Assembly: GCA_018242585.1 (NCBI GenBank)
Contig: JAFEBQ010000016.1
Location: forward strand, 1 to 64,000
Direction: 5' to 3'
From: Planctomycetota bacterium
Lineage (GTDB): Bacteria; Planctomycetota; Planctomycetia; Pirellulales; PNKZ01
Length of the DNA stretch: 64,000 nucleotides
Positions 44,333 through 53,142 of this stretch are shown here, one piece after another. The position numbers and the translations under genes were made by a program. Numbering within the stretch: the first letter of the stretch is position 1; each line of letters opens with the position of its first letter. The notes beneath the pieces were generated by a model. The model searched no databases. It was not told the origin of the DNA and was given only the letters and a program-made list of their open reading frames with translations.

Positions 44333-44671
44333 AGCGGGGGTGGTGGCGAGATGTGCGGCGGCCCAGTCAGCTTGGAGACAATCCCCCCAGGCAATGGGGG
44401 TGCCCGCCGTGGCCATTCGGCGGAGCCCTCCAAGGGTGATTTGCCGTAAAAGGCCATGAATCGTCGACTTAAGGTTTGCGTTTGTGGGTTTTCCCGCTGG
44501 CAGGTAGAATGCGGCCTTTGGGGGAACGCTGTCGCCTTAACGGCTGGTCCGGGCCCATCTTGGGAGCCGTTGACCGCAGGCGTGATCTCTCTGCTTCAAA
44601 CGCACCGGAATTGACCCTGGCATGGGGTCGCCGGCGCGGCAGCCCAATTCAGATAGAACGGGAGTGTTGCG
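44333..44671. other. Intergenic region with candidate promoter for hpf
   Basis: 339 bases. TTGTGG (44482-44487), 17 bases, TAGAAT (44505-44510) may be a promoter for the hpf-pts genes. Nothing else is recognised in the gap. Confidence 0.4.
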
Positions 44672-45034
44672 GTGCTGATCAATATTTCGGCGCGTCATGG
44701 CCATTTGAGCGACGCGACCCAGGCCAAGATCAAAGCCAAGCTAGAAAAGATGACGCGGTTGTTCGAGCGGCTGATGGCCATTGACGTGACGGTCGACCTG
44801 GAAGATCGGGACAACCCGACGGTCGATCTCAAGCTGTCGGCCGAGCATAAGCACGACTTCGTGGCGACCGAGCAGGGGAGCGAGCTGATGGCCTCGCTCG
44901 ACGGCGCCATGCACAAGATCGAGCAGCAATTGCGCAAGTACAAGGAAAAGGTCCAGAATCACCACCGCGGGCCGGGCCTGCGGCAGGCCAGCGCCGAACA
45001 GGGGGCCGCGGAGCAAGAAGCCGAAGGTTCCTAA
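44672..45034 (+). CDS. hpf: Ribosome hibernation promoting factor
   Basis: A 120-aa HPF/YfiA-type protein that binds the 30S decoding centre and stabilises idle ribosomes. The N-terminal 95 residues have the family fold (LINISARHGHLSDATQAKIK, LEKMTRLFERLMAIDVTVDL, LKLSAEHKHDFVATEQGSEL). The tail after residue 100 is short and lacks the dimerisation domain of long HPF. The GTG start is preceded by GGGAG at proper spacing. It stands ahead of ptsN, ptsH and ptsI. In proteobacteria hpf also neighbours ptsN, so this order looks conserved across distant groups. Confidence 0.93.
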   Translation: MLINISARHGHLSDATQAKIKAKLEKMTRLFERLMAIDVTVDLEDRDNPTVDLKLSAEHKHDFVATEQGSELMASLDGAMHKIEQQLRKYKEKVQNHHRGPGLRQASAEQGAAEQEAEGS

Positions 45035-45282
45035 CTGCTGCGACGATTGGCGCTTTACGGGGCCGTCGCCTTGTAATCTAATCGAGCGGGTCGGGCCGCC
45101 GTAACATCCCTGTGCCCGACTCGGCGAACCGCGTGGCGCATGACCCCCTGGGCAACCATCGCCGCCTCGAACCGTACGAACTTCAGAGAACATCACACGC
45201 TCGACAGCGATTACGGACCACCGGTCCACGGTCGAAGTCGAGCATCGCATACATCAACGTCGAAATAGAAAGGAGTGGGTGC

Positions 45283-45759
45283 ATGAAGTTTGCCGACTTC
45301 GTGACCCGCCAGGCCGTCAAGGCGAACCTGGAGGCGGATGTCAAAGAGAATGTTATTCGCGAAATGGTCGAATCGTTGCTCTCGGCCGGCAATCTGCCCG
45401 CCGATCAACCCGACAGCATCGTCAAGGCGATTCTCAAGCGCGAAGAGCTGGGCAGCACGGGCATCGGCCGCGGCGTGGCCGTGCCGCACACCAAGCATCC
45501 CAGCGTCACCAAGCTGACCGGTGCCGTCGCCGTCAGCAGCGAAGGCGTCGACTTTCAGAGCCTGGACGGCGAGAAGGTCCACCTGCTGTTCTTGCTGGTC
45601 TCGCCGCCCGACCGGCCGGGGGACCACCTGCGAGCGCTGGAGTATGTCTCGCGCAAGTTGCGCAACGACAACTTTTGCAAGTTCCTCAAGCAGGCCAGGT
45701 CGACGGAAGACATCCTGACGTTGCTCGACGAAGCCGATAACGATCAGTTCAACGTCTAG
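45283..45759 (+). CDS. ptsN: PTS IIA-type phosphocarrier (PtsN/fructose family)
   Basis: A 158-aa EIIA domain with active-site His69 in [10 protein letters not shown]. Family landmarks are [38 protein letters not shown] and [20 protein letters not shown]. The ATG at 45283 has AAAGGAG upstream. No EIIB or EIIC gene lies nearby, so this is probably a regulatory rather than a transport subunit, as in the nitrogen PTS. It sits between hpf and ptsH on the same strand, with gaps of about 250 and 100 bases. Confidence 0.93.
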   Translation: MKFADFVTRQAVKANLEADVKENVIREMVESLLSAGNLPADQPDSIVKAILKREELGSTGIGRGVAVPHTKHPSVTKLTGAVAVSSEGVDFQSLDGEKVHLLFLLVSPPDRPGDHLRALEYVSRKLRNDNFCKFLKQARSTEDILTLLDEADNDQFNV

Positions 45760-45858
45760 CCAGGCCAAGGACCACTGGCCAGCTTTACCCTGGGGTCCAG
45801 TGGCCCACGCGACCTGGCGAACGTCGTCGGTCGAACACCGCGAGTCAAGATTGTGCAT

Positions 45859-46137
45859 ATGAGCGAGCTGAAGCAAACGCGGGCGGCGGTGGTGAAAAAC
45901 CCCAATGGCCTGCATGCGCGGCCGGCCGACTTGCTGGTCAAACTCGCCATGAAGTTTTCCTCGAACATTGTCATTGTCAAAGGTTTCGAGCGAGTCGACG
46001 CCAAAAGCATTCTGGGCATCCTGACGCTGGCGGCCACCGAAGGAACCGAGTTGTCGATCGAGGCCGAGGGGGCTGACGCGACAGCGGCGGTCGACGCGCT
46101 GGCCGAGCTGGTCTCTAGCACGTTCGGCGAAGAATAG
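45859..46137 (+). CDS. ptsH: Phosphocarrier protein HPr
   Basis: A 92-aa HPr. The catalytic His19 is in NPNGLHARPA, and Ser50 in VDAKSILGI is the residue that HPr kinase modifies in bacteria that have it. The ATG at 45859 fits the family start; a GTG two codons earlier is possible. HPr takes phosphate from EI (next gene) and gives it to EIIA (previous gene). No HPr kinase gene is in the window. Confidence 0.94.
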   Translation: MSELKQTRAAVVKNPNGLHARPADLLVKLAMKFSSNIVIVKGFERVDAKSILGILTLAATEGTELSIEAEGADATAAVDALAELVSSTFGEE

Positions 46138-46244
46138 CGAATTAACCCGATACATCCGCGCGCCGGTCCCCCCAGGCGGGACGGGCCGCGGCAGTCGAGC
46201 GAGCACGCTGGCGCAAACCCACCGGGCTCGCTTGTGGAACAACC

Positions 46245-47987
46245 ATGCAACGTCTGCAAGGAATTGCCGTTTCGCCGGGCATTGCCATTGGCGAAGCGCT
46301 GGTGTTGGGCAACGAAGGCTTCCGCATCCCGCGGCGCTTTCTGTCGCGCGATGCCGTTGACTCCGAGCTCGAACGTCTGCAGTTGGCGTGTGACGACGCC
46401 GCCCACCAGATCGAGCGCAATCGCGACACGGTTAGCTCGGAACTCGGCGCCGGTTACGGCGCCATCTTCGAGGCCCACCTGCAGATGCTTCGCGACGCCA
46501 AGCTGCGCGCCGAACTTGAACAGTTGATTCGCGAGCGGCACTATTCGCCCGAGTACGCCGTCAGCCGCACGTTGCGCCGTTACGCCAAGGTGTTCCAGTC
46601 GCTGGAAAACACCCAAATGGCCGAACGGGCCAACGACATCGTCGACATCGAAAAACGCCTGTTGCGCAGCCTGCTTGGCCGCCGCCGCGAGGAAATCTCT
46701 CGCCTCACCTCGCCGGTGCTGGTCTTGGCCCACAACCTGACCCCCAGCGAGACGGCCACCCTCGACCGGCAGTTTGTCCGCGGCTTTGTCACCGAGATCG
46801 GCGGCGCGGGGAGCCACACCGCCATCGTGGCCGAAGGCATGGGCATTCCGGCCGTGGTCGGCACCGGGCCGTTCCTAACCGATGTGTCGGGGGGCGACAC
46901 GGTGATCATCGACGGGCACCAGGGACTGGTGATCCTGCACCCCGACGAAGAGACGCTGGGACGCTACAAGCAAGAGATCGAAGACAATCGCACCCGCGCG
47001 GCTAGCCTGGTCTCGATTCGCGATCTGCCGGCGCAAACCGCCGACGGCGTCAACGTCGCGCTGTTCGGGAACATTGAGTTTCCGCACGAGGTCGGCTTGT
47101 GTCTGCAGCAAGGGGCCGACGGCATCGGGTTGTATCGCACCGAGTTCTTGTACCTGGGCGCTGAGAAGGTTCCCGACGAGGAAGATCACTACCAGGCCTA
47201 CGCCCACGTCGTCCAGCAAATGCAAGGCCGACCGGTCACGATTCGCACCCTCGACCTGGGCGCCGACAAGGTGCCGCACGACGAGCCGTTGGACGAGGAT
47301 CGCAATCCGTTCCTGGGGCTGCGGAGCATCCGGCTGTCGCTGCGCAACTTGCCGCTGTTTCGCACCCAGTTGCGGGCGATTCTGCGGGCCAGCGTGCTGG
47401 GGCGGGTCCGCGTGATGTTCCCGCTGGTCGCCACGGTGCTCGAGCTGCGCCAGGCCAAGATGATTCTGGCCGACATCATGGAAGACCTGGACGAGCATGG
47501 CGTGGCGTTCGATCGCGATTTGGCCATCGGCATGATGGTCGAGGTGCCGGCCGCCGTGATGATGATCGATCACTTTGTCGAAGAGATCGACTTCTTGAGC
47601 ATCGGCACCAACGATCTGATTCAATACACTCTGGCCGTCGATCGCAGCAACAAGGACGTGGCCAGTTTGTACACGGCCAGTGATCCGGCCGTGATCAAGC
47701 TGATTGACATGGCGGTTCGTCCGGCCGTGGCGTCAGGCGTGCCGATCAGCTTGTGCGGACAGATGAGCGGCAGCCCGATTTACACCATGCTGCTGTTGGG
47801 CCTGGGCCTGCGGCAACTGAGCGTGGCCCCTCACAACATTCCCGAGATCAAGCAACTGATTCGCCACGTCAGCATTCCGCAATGCGAAGTGGTGGCCAAG
47901 AAAGCGCTCACGTTGGAGCACGCGCGCGATATTAAGAATTACCTGAAAGAGGAATTGAACCGCATCCACGGGGGGATCGACTGGTGA
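46245..47987 (+). CDS. ptsI: PTS enzyme I (phosphoenolpyruvate-protein phosphotransferase)
   Basis: A 580-aa enzyme that autophosphorylates from PEP and passes phosphate to HPr. The order is as usual: N-terminal HPr-binding region ([19 protein letters not shown]), phospho-acceptor His191 in [20 protein letters not shown], linker, then the PEP-binding TIM barrel with [12 protein letters not shown], the Arg-containing [31 protein letters not shown] and the Cys loop ISLCGQMSG. It completes a short regulatory PTS with ptsN and ptsH upstream. A strong stem-loop follows the stop. Confidence 0.96.
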   Translation: MQRLQGIAVSPGIAIGEALVLGNEGFRIPRRFLSRDAVDSELERLQLACDDAAHQIERNRDTVSSELGAGYGAIFEAHLQMLRDAKLRAELEQLIRERHYSPEYAVSRTLRRYAKVFQSLENTQMAERANDIVDIEKRLLRSLLGRRREEISRLTSPVLVLAHNLTPSETATLDRQFVRGFVTEIGGAGSHTAIVAEGMGIPAVVGTGPFLTDVSGGDTVIIDGHQGLVILHPDEETLGRYKQEIEDNRTRAASLVSIRDLPAQTADGVNVALFGNIEFPHEVGLCLQQGADGIGLYRTEFLYLGAEKVPDEEDHYQAYAHVVQQMQGRPVTIRTLDLGADKVPHDEPLDEDRNPFLGLRSIRLSLRNLPLFRTQLRAILRASVLGRVRVMFPLVATVLELRQAKMILADIMEDLDEHGVAFDRDLAIGMMVEVPAAVMMIDHFVEEIDFLSIGTNDLIQYTLAVDRSNKDVASLYTASDPAVIKLIDMAVRPAVASGVPISLCGQMSGSPIYTMLLLGLGLRQLSVAPHNIPEIKQLIRHVSIPQCEVVAKKALTLEHARDIKNYLKEELNRIHGGIDW

Positions 47988-48007
47988 TGGGAGGGTGAAG
48001 GATGCTC

Positions 48008-48041
48008 GCGCGGCATCGTCGCAGTTGCGACGGCTCCGCGC
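48008..48041. terminator. Stem-loop after ptsI
   Basis: GCGCGG (48008-48013) pairs with CCGCGC (48036-48041), and inside it CGTCGCA pairs with TGCGACG (48017-48032) around two bases. It starts 20 bases after the ptsI stop. No T run. Confidence 0.5.
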
Positions 48042-48692
48042 GTTCATCGTTCATCAATCTCGATGATCCGATCGAACCGACCTCCGCCGCGTTCGGCACG
48101 CGCGGAGCGATGCGATATGAAACCGTTGGTCAGTAACGAGTTCGCCCGAACTCGGCAAAGCAAACCAGGAACCGTTGTCCCGACTCGGCTAATTGCCACG
48201 CGCTGGTGCGCCATGCCCCGCCGACTTTTGCGCCGCGACACTTCGCACGGAGGTGACCGCTGGGCGCAAGTCGCAAATCGGGCCGGGCCGCCGCGGCAAC
48301 CGGTTCCGGAGTGAAACTGGTGCAGACAAACTGCTCGCAGACGATTGGCGCAGGTCGACTCGCCCTGGCGCGCCCGCCAGTGGCGCCGGTCGGCGATTGC
48401 GCGCCAGCATCCGAGTCGCGCCCTGGCACGGCGCGCCGGCTCGAGCGGCATGCCACCTGCGCCGATCGCCGCACGCCTCAGGCGGGGCCGCGATCGGGCG
48501 TCTTTGCCGGCTGCGGCGCTCGTTGCCGCGGACGATGTTCCGCCACTGACTCCAGTCGAACCGGCCCGGCCTGTTTGGCCGCCGGTTCCCCGCGCCTCTT
48601 CGTCCAGCATGCGACCGAGCGCACCGCGCCGTCGCCGCTGTCCCTGGCGCTTGCGTATCGCCCCCACAATTGCCGGTCTAGAAAGTACGGTC
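48042..48692. other. Long leader region before the RNase G/E gene
   Basis: About 650 bases with no convincing separate gene. The RNase frame stays open back to 48345, but that part is Arg/Ala/Pro-rich and unlike the family, so I treat it as leader. A GTTCATCGTTCATCA string near 48043 resembles the GATGAACGATGA-like repeats at 58.06 kb. Confidence 0.5.
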
Positions 48693-50315
48693 ATGAAGCA
48701 AGAGATGCTCATCAACGTCTCGCAGCCCGAGGAATGCCGCATCGCCATTGTCGAGGACGGCGTGCTCGAAGAGTTGTACATCGAACGGAGTAGCCAGGAA
48801 GGCTACGTCGGCAACATCTACCGTGGCCGCGTGGTCAACATCGAACCCAGCATCCAAGCCGCCTTTGTCGACTTTGGCGTCGGCCGCAACGGCTTTCTGC
48901 ACATCAGCGACATCGAGGCGCAATACTTCCGCCAAGGGGGCTTCGACCCCAATCGCCCGATCGACGAGCAAGGGGACGACGACAACGGCCATCACGGCGA
49001 GGACATCGACGAAGGGGACGACGGTCGCACTCGCACCCGGCGTCGCGCCCAACGTCCCGGCGGCCGCCCGCGGGTCAAGCCGCCGATCCAGGACATTCTC
49101 CGCCGCGGCGACGAACTGCTGGTCCAGGTCATCAAGGAAGGGATCGGCAACAAGGGGCCGACCCTGTCGACCTACATCAGCATTCCAGGGCGCTACGTGG
49201 TGCTGATGCCGGCGCTGGGTCGCACGGGCATCTCGCGCAAGATTGAAGACGAAGACGTCCGCCGCAAGCTGCGCTCGATCATGCACGAGCTGAACCCGCC
49301 CAAGGGGGTCGGCTTCATCGTCCGCACGGCCGGCATCGAGCGGACCAAGCAAGAGCTGTCGCGCGACCTGGCCTACCTGCTTCGTTTGTGGAAGGTGATC
49401 GTCCGCCGCATCAAGAAGCAGTCGGGCCCCGGCGGCATCTACGAAGAAAGCGACATGATCATCCGGACCATTCGCGACATCTTCACCGCCGAAGTCGACG
49501 CCATTTACATCGACGAACCGCAAGCCTACGAGCGGGCCAAGGAATTCCTGCAACTAGTCATGCCGCGCTACGTCCACCGGTTGCAGTTGTACGAAGGCAA
49601 GGAGCCGCTGTTCCACAAGTACAAGCTCGACGAGGAGATTTCGAGCATTTACCAGCGCTCGGTCCCCTTGAAGCAAGGGGGCAGCATTGTCATCGACCAG
49701 ACCGAGGCGCTGGTGGCCATCGACGTCAACAGCGGCAACTTCCGCGCTCAGGACAACGCCGAAGAGACCGCCTACCAGATGAACTTGCAGGCCGCCCGGG
49801 AAATCGCCCGGCAGCTTCGCCTGCGCGATCTGGGGGGCGTGATCGTCAATGATTTCATCGACATGCGGCGCGAAAGGCATCGCCGCGGCGTCGAACGCGC
49901 CTTGGCCGACGCGGTGAAACGCGACCGGGCTAGAACCAAGATCCTCCGTACGAGTCCGTTCGGGCTGATCGAAATGACTCGCCAGCGCATTCGCCCAAGC
50001 TTGAAGCGGAGCCTGTTCCGCAACTGCACCAGTTGTACCGGTACCGGCGTGGTCAAGACGGCGGAAAGCATGGCGATCGAGTCGGTTCGCTTGCTGATCA
50101 TGGCTTGCCAGTTGCCCGACATCGCGCGGGTGACGGTCACGGTGTTCGACGAAGTGGCCACGTACCTGAACAACCGCAAACGACGCGAGTTGACCCAGTT
50201 GGAAGAAGATCACAAGGTGAATATCCAGATCATGGGGCGCGAGGCCGTCGCGCCGGAACACCTGGTGGTCGAATGCTTCGACGCCTTGGGTCGCGAGCTG
50301 AAGTTCAACCCCTAA
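48693..50315 (+). CDS. rng: Ribonuclease E/G family endoribonuclease
   Basis: A 540-aa single-strand-specific endoribonuclease for rRNA maturation and mRNA decay. The start at 48693 (MKQEMLINVS) coincides with family homology. An S1 RNA-binding domain begins near residue 38 (GNIYRGRVVNIEPSIQAAFV) and is split by a 45-residue acidic then basic insertion (about 85-130). Catalytic Asp344 lies in VAIDVNSGNF, and further Asp residues in VNDFIDMRRE (387, 390). The zinc-link Cys pair is C445/C448 in NCTSCTGTG. It lacks the long C-terminal scaffold of RNase E. The long leader could allow autoregulation as for RNase E elsewhere; this is inference. Confidence 0.94.
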   Translation: MKQEMLINVSQPEECRIAIVEDGVLEELYIERSSQEGYVGNIYRGRVVNIEPSIQAAFVDFGVGRNGFLHISDIEAQYFRQGGFDPNRPIDEQGDDDNGHHGEDIDEGDDGRTRTRRRAQRPGGRPRVKPPIQDILRRGDELLVQVIKEGIGNKGPTLSTYISIPGRYVVLMPALGRTGISRKIEDEDVRRKLRSIMHELNPPKGVGFIVRTAGIERTKQELSRDLAYLLRLWKVIVRRIKKQSGPGGIYEESDMIIRTIRDIFTAEVDAIYIDEPQAYERAKEFLQLVMPRYVHRLQLYEGKEPLFHKYKLDEEISSIYQRSVPLKQGGSIVIDQTEALVAIDVNSGNFRAQDNAEETAYQMNLQAAREIARQLRLRDLGGVIVNDFIDMRRERHRRGVERALADAVKRDRARTKILRTSPFGLIEMTRQRIRPSLKRSLFRNCTSCTGTGVVKTAESMAIESVRLLIMACQLPDIARVTVTVFDEVATYLNNRKRRELTQLEEDHKVNIQIMGREAVAPEHLVVECFDALGRELKFNP

Positions 50316-50343
50316 GCGACTCAAGGTTCGGAGCACGCCCCCG

Positions 50344-51783
50344 ATGAGCATCGCCGGAATCAGCGAACTGGCCGCCGAGCTGCGCCGCATTGTCGGCCCC
50401 GACGGCGTTCTGTCCGCGGCCGGCGAGATGCTCGTCTACGAGTGCGACGGGTTCGTCGTCGAGAAAGATACGCCCGACGTGGTCGTGTTTCCGCGCACGA
50501 CCGAACATGTCAGGCAGATCGTGCTGCTCTGCCGGCGCCGGCAGGTGCCGTTCGTGCCTCGCGGCGCCGGCACGGGGCTGGCCGGTGGCAGCTTGCCCGT
50601 CGGCGGCGGGGTGTTGATTGTCCTGACACGAATGCGCGAGATCGTCGAGATCAACCTCCGCGATCGCTACGCCGTCGTGCAGCCCGGCGTGGTGAACGTC
50701 AAGCTCACCGAGCGCTTGCGCGGGACAGGTTTTCACTACGCCCCCGATCCGTCCAGCCAGGGAAGCTGTACCATTGGCGGCAACGTGGCCACCAACTCGG
50801 GCGGGCCGCACACGCTGAAGTACGGCGTGACCGTGAACCATGTCCTGGGGCTCGAAGCGGTCATGGCCGACGGCACGGTCTGCGAGTTCGGCGGGCCGAG
50901 CGAGGATCTGCCCGGGCTCGACCTGACCGGCGCGCTGGTCGGCAGCGAGGGCACCCTCGTCGTCGTGACGAAAGTCTGGGTCCGCCTGACGCGCGACGCC
51001 CAGAGCGTCCGCACCATGCTCGGCATCTTTGAAAGTTGTGACGACGCCACCGCGGCAATCAGCGACATCATCGCCGCCGGCATCATCCCGGCCGCGCTCG
51101 AGATGATGGACCACGGCATTCTTGAAGCGCTCGAACAGGCGTTCCACTTTGGCTTCCCGTTGGATGCGCAAGCGATCCTGATCATCGAAGTCGATGGGCT
51201 GGAAGCGGGACTCGACGCCCAGCGCGAACGAATCACGGCCATTTGCCAGGCCCATCACGCCCGCGAGGTGCGTCACGCCAACGGGCCGGCCGAGCGGATC
51301 GCGCTGTGGAAAGCCCGTAAGCAAGCCTTCGGCGCGGTGGGACGGATCAGCCCCAGCTACTGTACCCAAGATGGCGTGGTGCCGCGGACGCGGTTGCCCC
51401 ACATGCTGCGCAAGATCACCGAGATCACGGCCCGGCACGGCGTGCGAGCGGTCAACGTGTTTCACGCCGGCGACGGCAACTTGCACCCGATCGTGCTATT
51501 CGACGAGAAGAACGCCGACGAAATGCGCCGCGCCCTGGACGCCAGCAACGAGATCCTGGACGAGTGCCTGGCCTGTGGCGGCAGCGTGAGCGGAGAGCAC
51601 GGCATCGGCATCGAGAAGATCGATTTCATGCCCAAGATGTTCACGGCCGACGATCTGGACGCCATGAGCCGGCTGCGCCAAGCGTTCAATTCGGAAGGGC
51701 TATTAAGCCCAAAGAAGATGCTTCCCACCGCCGGAGCGTGCAGCGCCGAGCGGAGTCATCCGGGGCGGAGAGCGGCGGTTTAA
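50344..51783 (+). CDS. glcD: Glycolate oxidase FAD-binding subunit GlcD
   Basis: A 479-aa FAD-linked oxidase of the vanillyl-alcohol-oxidase fold that oxidises glycolate or another 2-hydroxy acid. FAD-binding landmarks are VPFVPRGAGTGLAGGSLPVG, YAPDPSSQGSCTIGGNVATN and SGGPHTLKYGV. The C-terminal part has NVFHAGDGNLHPIVLFD and SGEHGIGIEK, with the conserved His residues. It is followed by glcE and glcF on the same strand, which together make the three-subunit enzyme. A 165-base gap with repeats separates it from glcE. The substrate might also be lactate, as GlcD-like subunits vary. Confidence 0.93.
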   Translation: MSIAGISELAAELRRIVGPDGVLSAAGEMLVYECDGFVVEKDTPDVVVFPRTTEHVRQIVLLCRRRQVPFVPRGAGTGLAGGSLPVGGGVLIVLTRMREIVEINLRDRYAVVQPGVVNVKLTERLRGTGFHYAPDPSSQGSCTIGGNVATNSGGPHTLKYGVTVNHVLGLEAVMADGTVCEFGGPSEDLPGLDLTGALVGSEGTLVVVTKVWVRLTRDAQSVRTMLGIFESCDDATAAISDIIAAGIIPAALEMMDHGILEALEQAFHFGFPLDAQAILIIEVDGLEAGLDAQRERITAICQAHHAREVRHANGPAERIALWKARKQAFGAVGRISPSYCTQDGVVPRTRLPHMLRKITEITARHGVRAVNVFHAGDGNLHPIVLFDEKNADEMRRALDASNEILDECLACGGSVSGEHGIGIEKIDFMPKMFTADDLDAMSRLRQAFNSEGLLSPKKMLPTAGACSAERSHPGRRAAV

Positions 51784-51784
51784 G

Positions 51785-51807
51785 AAACGATAAACGCGAA
51801 ACGATCA
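51785..51807. repeat. 23-bp dispersed repeat, copy 1
   Basis: AAACGATAAACGCGAAACGA plus TCA, identical to the reverse complement of 58115-58137. It starts right after the glcD stop. Confidence 0.75.
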
Positions 51808-51819
51808 GCGATGAACGGA

Positions 51820-51851
51820 AGTGATGAATGATGAGTGCTGAGTGATGAATG
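51820..51851 (+). repeat. 32-bp direct repeat, copy 1
   Basis: Exact copy of 54476-54507: it begins AGTGATGAATGATGAGTG and ends with a second AGTGATGAATG. The two copies enclose glcE and glcF. Confidence 0.8.
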
Positions 51852-51878
51852 GGAGTCAGGTCACTCTGGCTTGGGTGC

Positions 51879-51901
51879 CACTGGTGGCTTGCCCACCAGT
51901 G
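51879..51901. repeat. Palindromic hairpin between glcD and glcE
   Basis: CACTGGTGG and CCACCAGTG pair around CTTGC. It is preceded by GGGTGC, as in the REPIN-like element upstream of nadB, so it may be a single unit of a related repeat family. Confidence 0.65.
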
Positions 51902-51948
51902 CGAAATGGTGAACGGTTCGGGGCTGACAACAAGACTTTTTGTAACGC

Positions 51949-53142
51949 ATGCTCGCTATTGCTTCTGCTGACGATGTGATTGAACTGGTGCATACGGCGC
52001 GCGACACCGATGCCGCGCTCTATCCCGAAGGGGGCGCCACGGCGCTCGATTACGGTCTGCCCGCGCGCAAGCCCGGCTACAGCGTCGAGTTGGCCGGCTT
52101 GAACCAGGTGATCGACTATCCCTGGCGCGATATGACCATCACGGTCGAAGCCGGCATCACCATGCAGTCGCTGGCCGCGATCCTGGCCGAGCAGCGGCAG
52201 CGGTTGCCCATCGACGCCCCCTTCGCCGAGCAAGCGACCCTCGGCGGCCTGATCGCCACCAACTACAGCGGCGCGCGACGCTTCGGCTTTGGCACGCTGC
52301 GCGATTACGTGATCGGCATTTCCGCCGTGGACGGCAACGCCAAGCTGTTCAAGGGTGGCGGCCGCGTGGTGAAGAACGTAGCCGGCTACGATATGTGCAA
52401 GCTGCTGGTCGGCAGCCTGGGCACGCTGGGGATCATCACCCAGGTCACGCTCAAGGTCCGTCCGCTGCCCGAGGCCAGCGCCCTGCTGGTCGCCCGGCCG
52501 GTGAACCTGGCCGCGGCCGAGAAGCTGTTGGCCGCGCTTAATACTTCGCTGGCGACACCGGTGGCGGTCGAACTTCTGTACGGCAATCAATTCGGCGACG
52601 AGTGGCGCTTTATCGTCGGCTTTGAAGGCTCGGCCGCCGAGGTCGCCTGGCAAATCGAAACCTTGCAGGCCGAGTGGCCTCGCGAAGCGCTCGCGGAAGA
52701 ACTGGCCGTCATCGATCAGCTCGAGCAACAGCCCGGCGCGTGGCAAGAGCTGACCGACTTTTCGCTGCCGGCCGGCGATGTGCCGCTGGTGGTGAAGTTC
52801 AGCGTGCGCCCCAGCCAAGTCTGCACGCTGCTCGACAAACTGCGCACGTTCGACGATCAGGCTGCTTTTCAGGCCCACGCCGGCAACGGGATCGTCATTG
52901 CCCAATTCCGACAGATTCCCGCGGTCGGCGCCTGCAAGTTCTTGCTCCAGCAACTGCAGCCGGCGGCGCACGCTTGCGGCGGTTACGCCCACGTCTGGTC
53001 GGCGGCCACGGCGGACGATTTCACGCGGCCGGCCTGGTGGGGAGGCGTGCGGGGCGAAATGGTTTACATGGAACGCGTCAAGCAACAATTCGATCCGCAG
53101 CGACTGCTCAACCCCGGGCGATTCATCTATGAAAACGACTGA
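51949..53142 (+). CDS. glcE: Glycolate oxidase subunit GlcE
   Basis: A 397-aa second FAD-binding subunit. It has the FAD fold in short form: ALYPEGGATALDYGLPARKP, FAEQATLGGLIATNYSGARR, GGRVVKNVAGYDMCKLLVGS and LGTLGIITQVTLKVRPLPE. The C-terminal end (MVYMERVKQQFDPQRLLNPG) is typical of the family. The stop overlaps the start of glcF by 14 bases, showing tight coupling. It lies between exact copies of a 32-bp repeat. Confidence 0.93.
   Translation: MLAIASADDVIELVHTARDTDAALYPEGGATALDYGLPARKPGYSVELAGLNQVIDYPWRDMTITVEAGITMQSLAAILAEQRQRLPIDAPFAEQATLGGLIATNYSGARRFGFGTLRDYVIGISAVDGNAKLFKGGGRVVKNVAGYDMCKLLVGSLGTLGIITQVTLKVRPLPEASALLVARPVNLAAAEKLLAALNTSLATPVAVELLYGNQFGDEWRFIVGFEGSAAEVAWQIETLQAEWPREALAEELAVIDQLEQQPGAWQELTDFSLPAGDVPLVVKFSVRPSQVCTLLDKLRTFDDQAAFQAHAGNGIVIAQFRQIPAVGACKFLLQQLQPAAHACGGYAHVWSAATADDFTRPAWWGGVRGEMVYMERVKQQFDPQRLLNPGRFIYEND

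Noticed and set aside
48345-48692. N-terminal extension of the RNase G/E gene by 116 codons
   Set aside because: Family similarity begins at MKQEMLINVS; the extension is Arg/Ala/Pro-rich and lacks a start signal.
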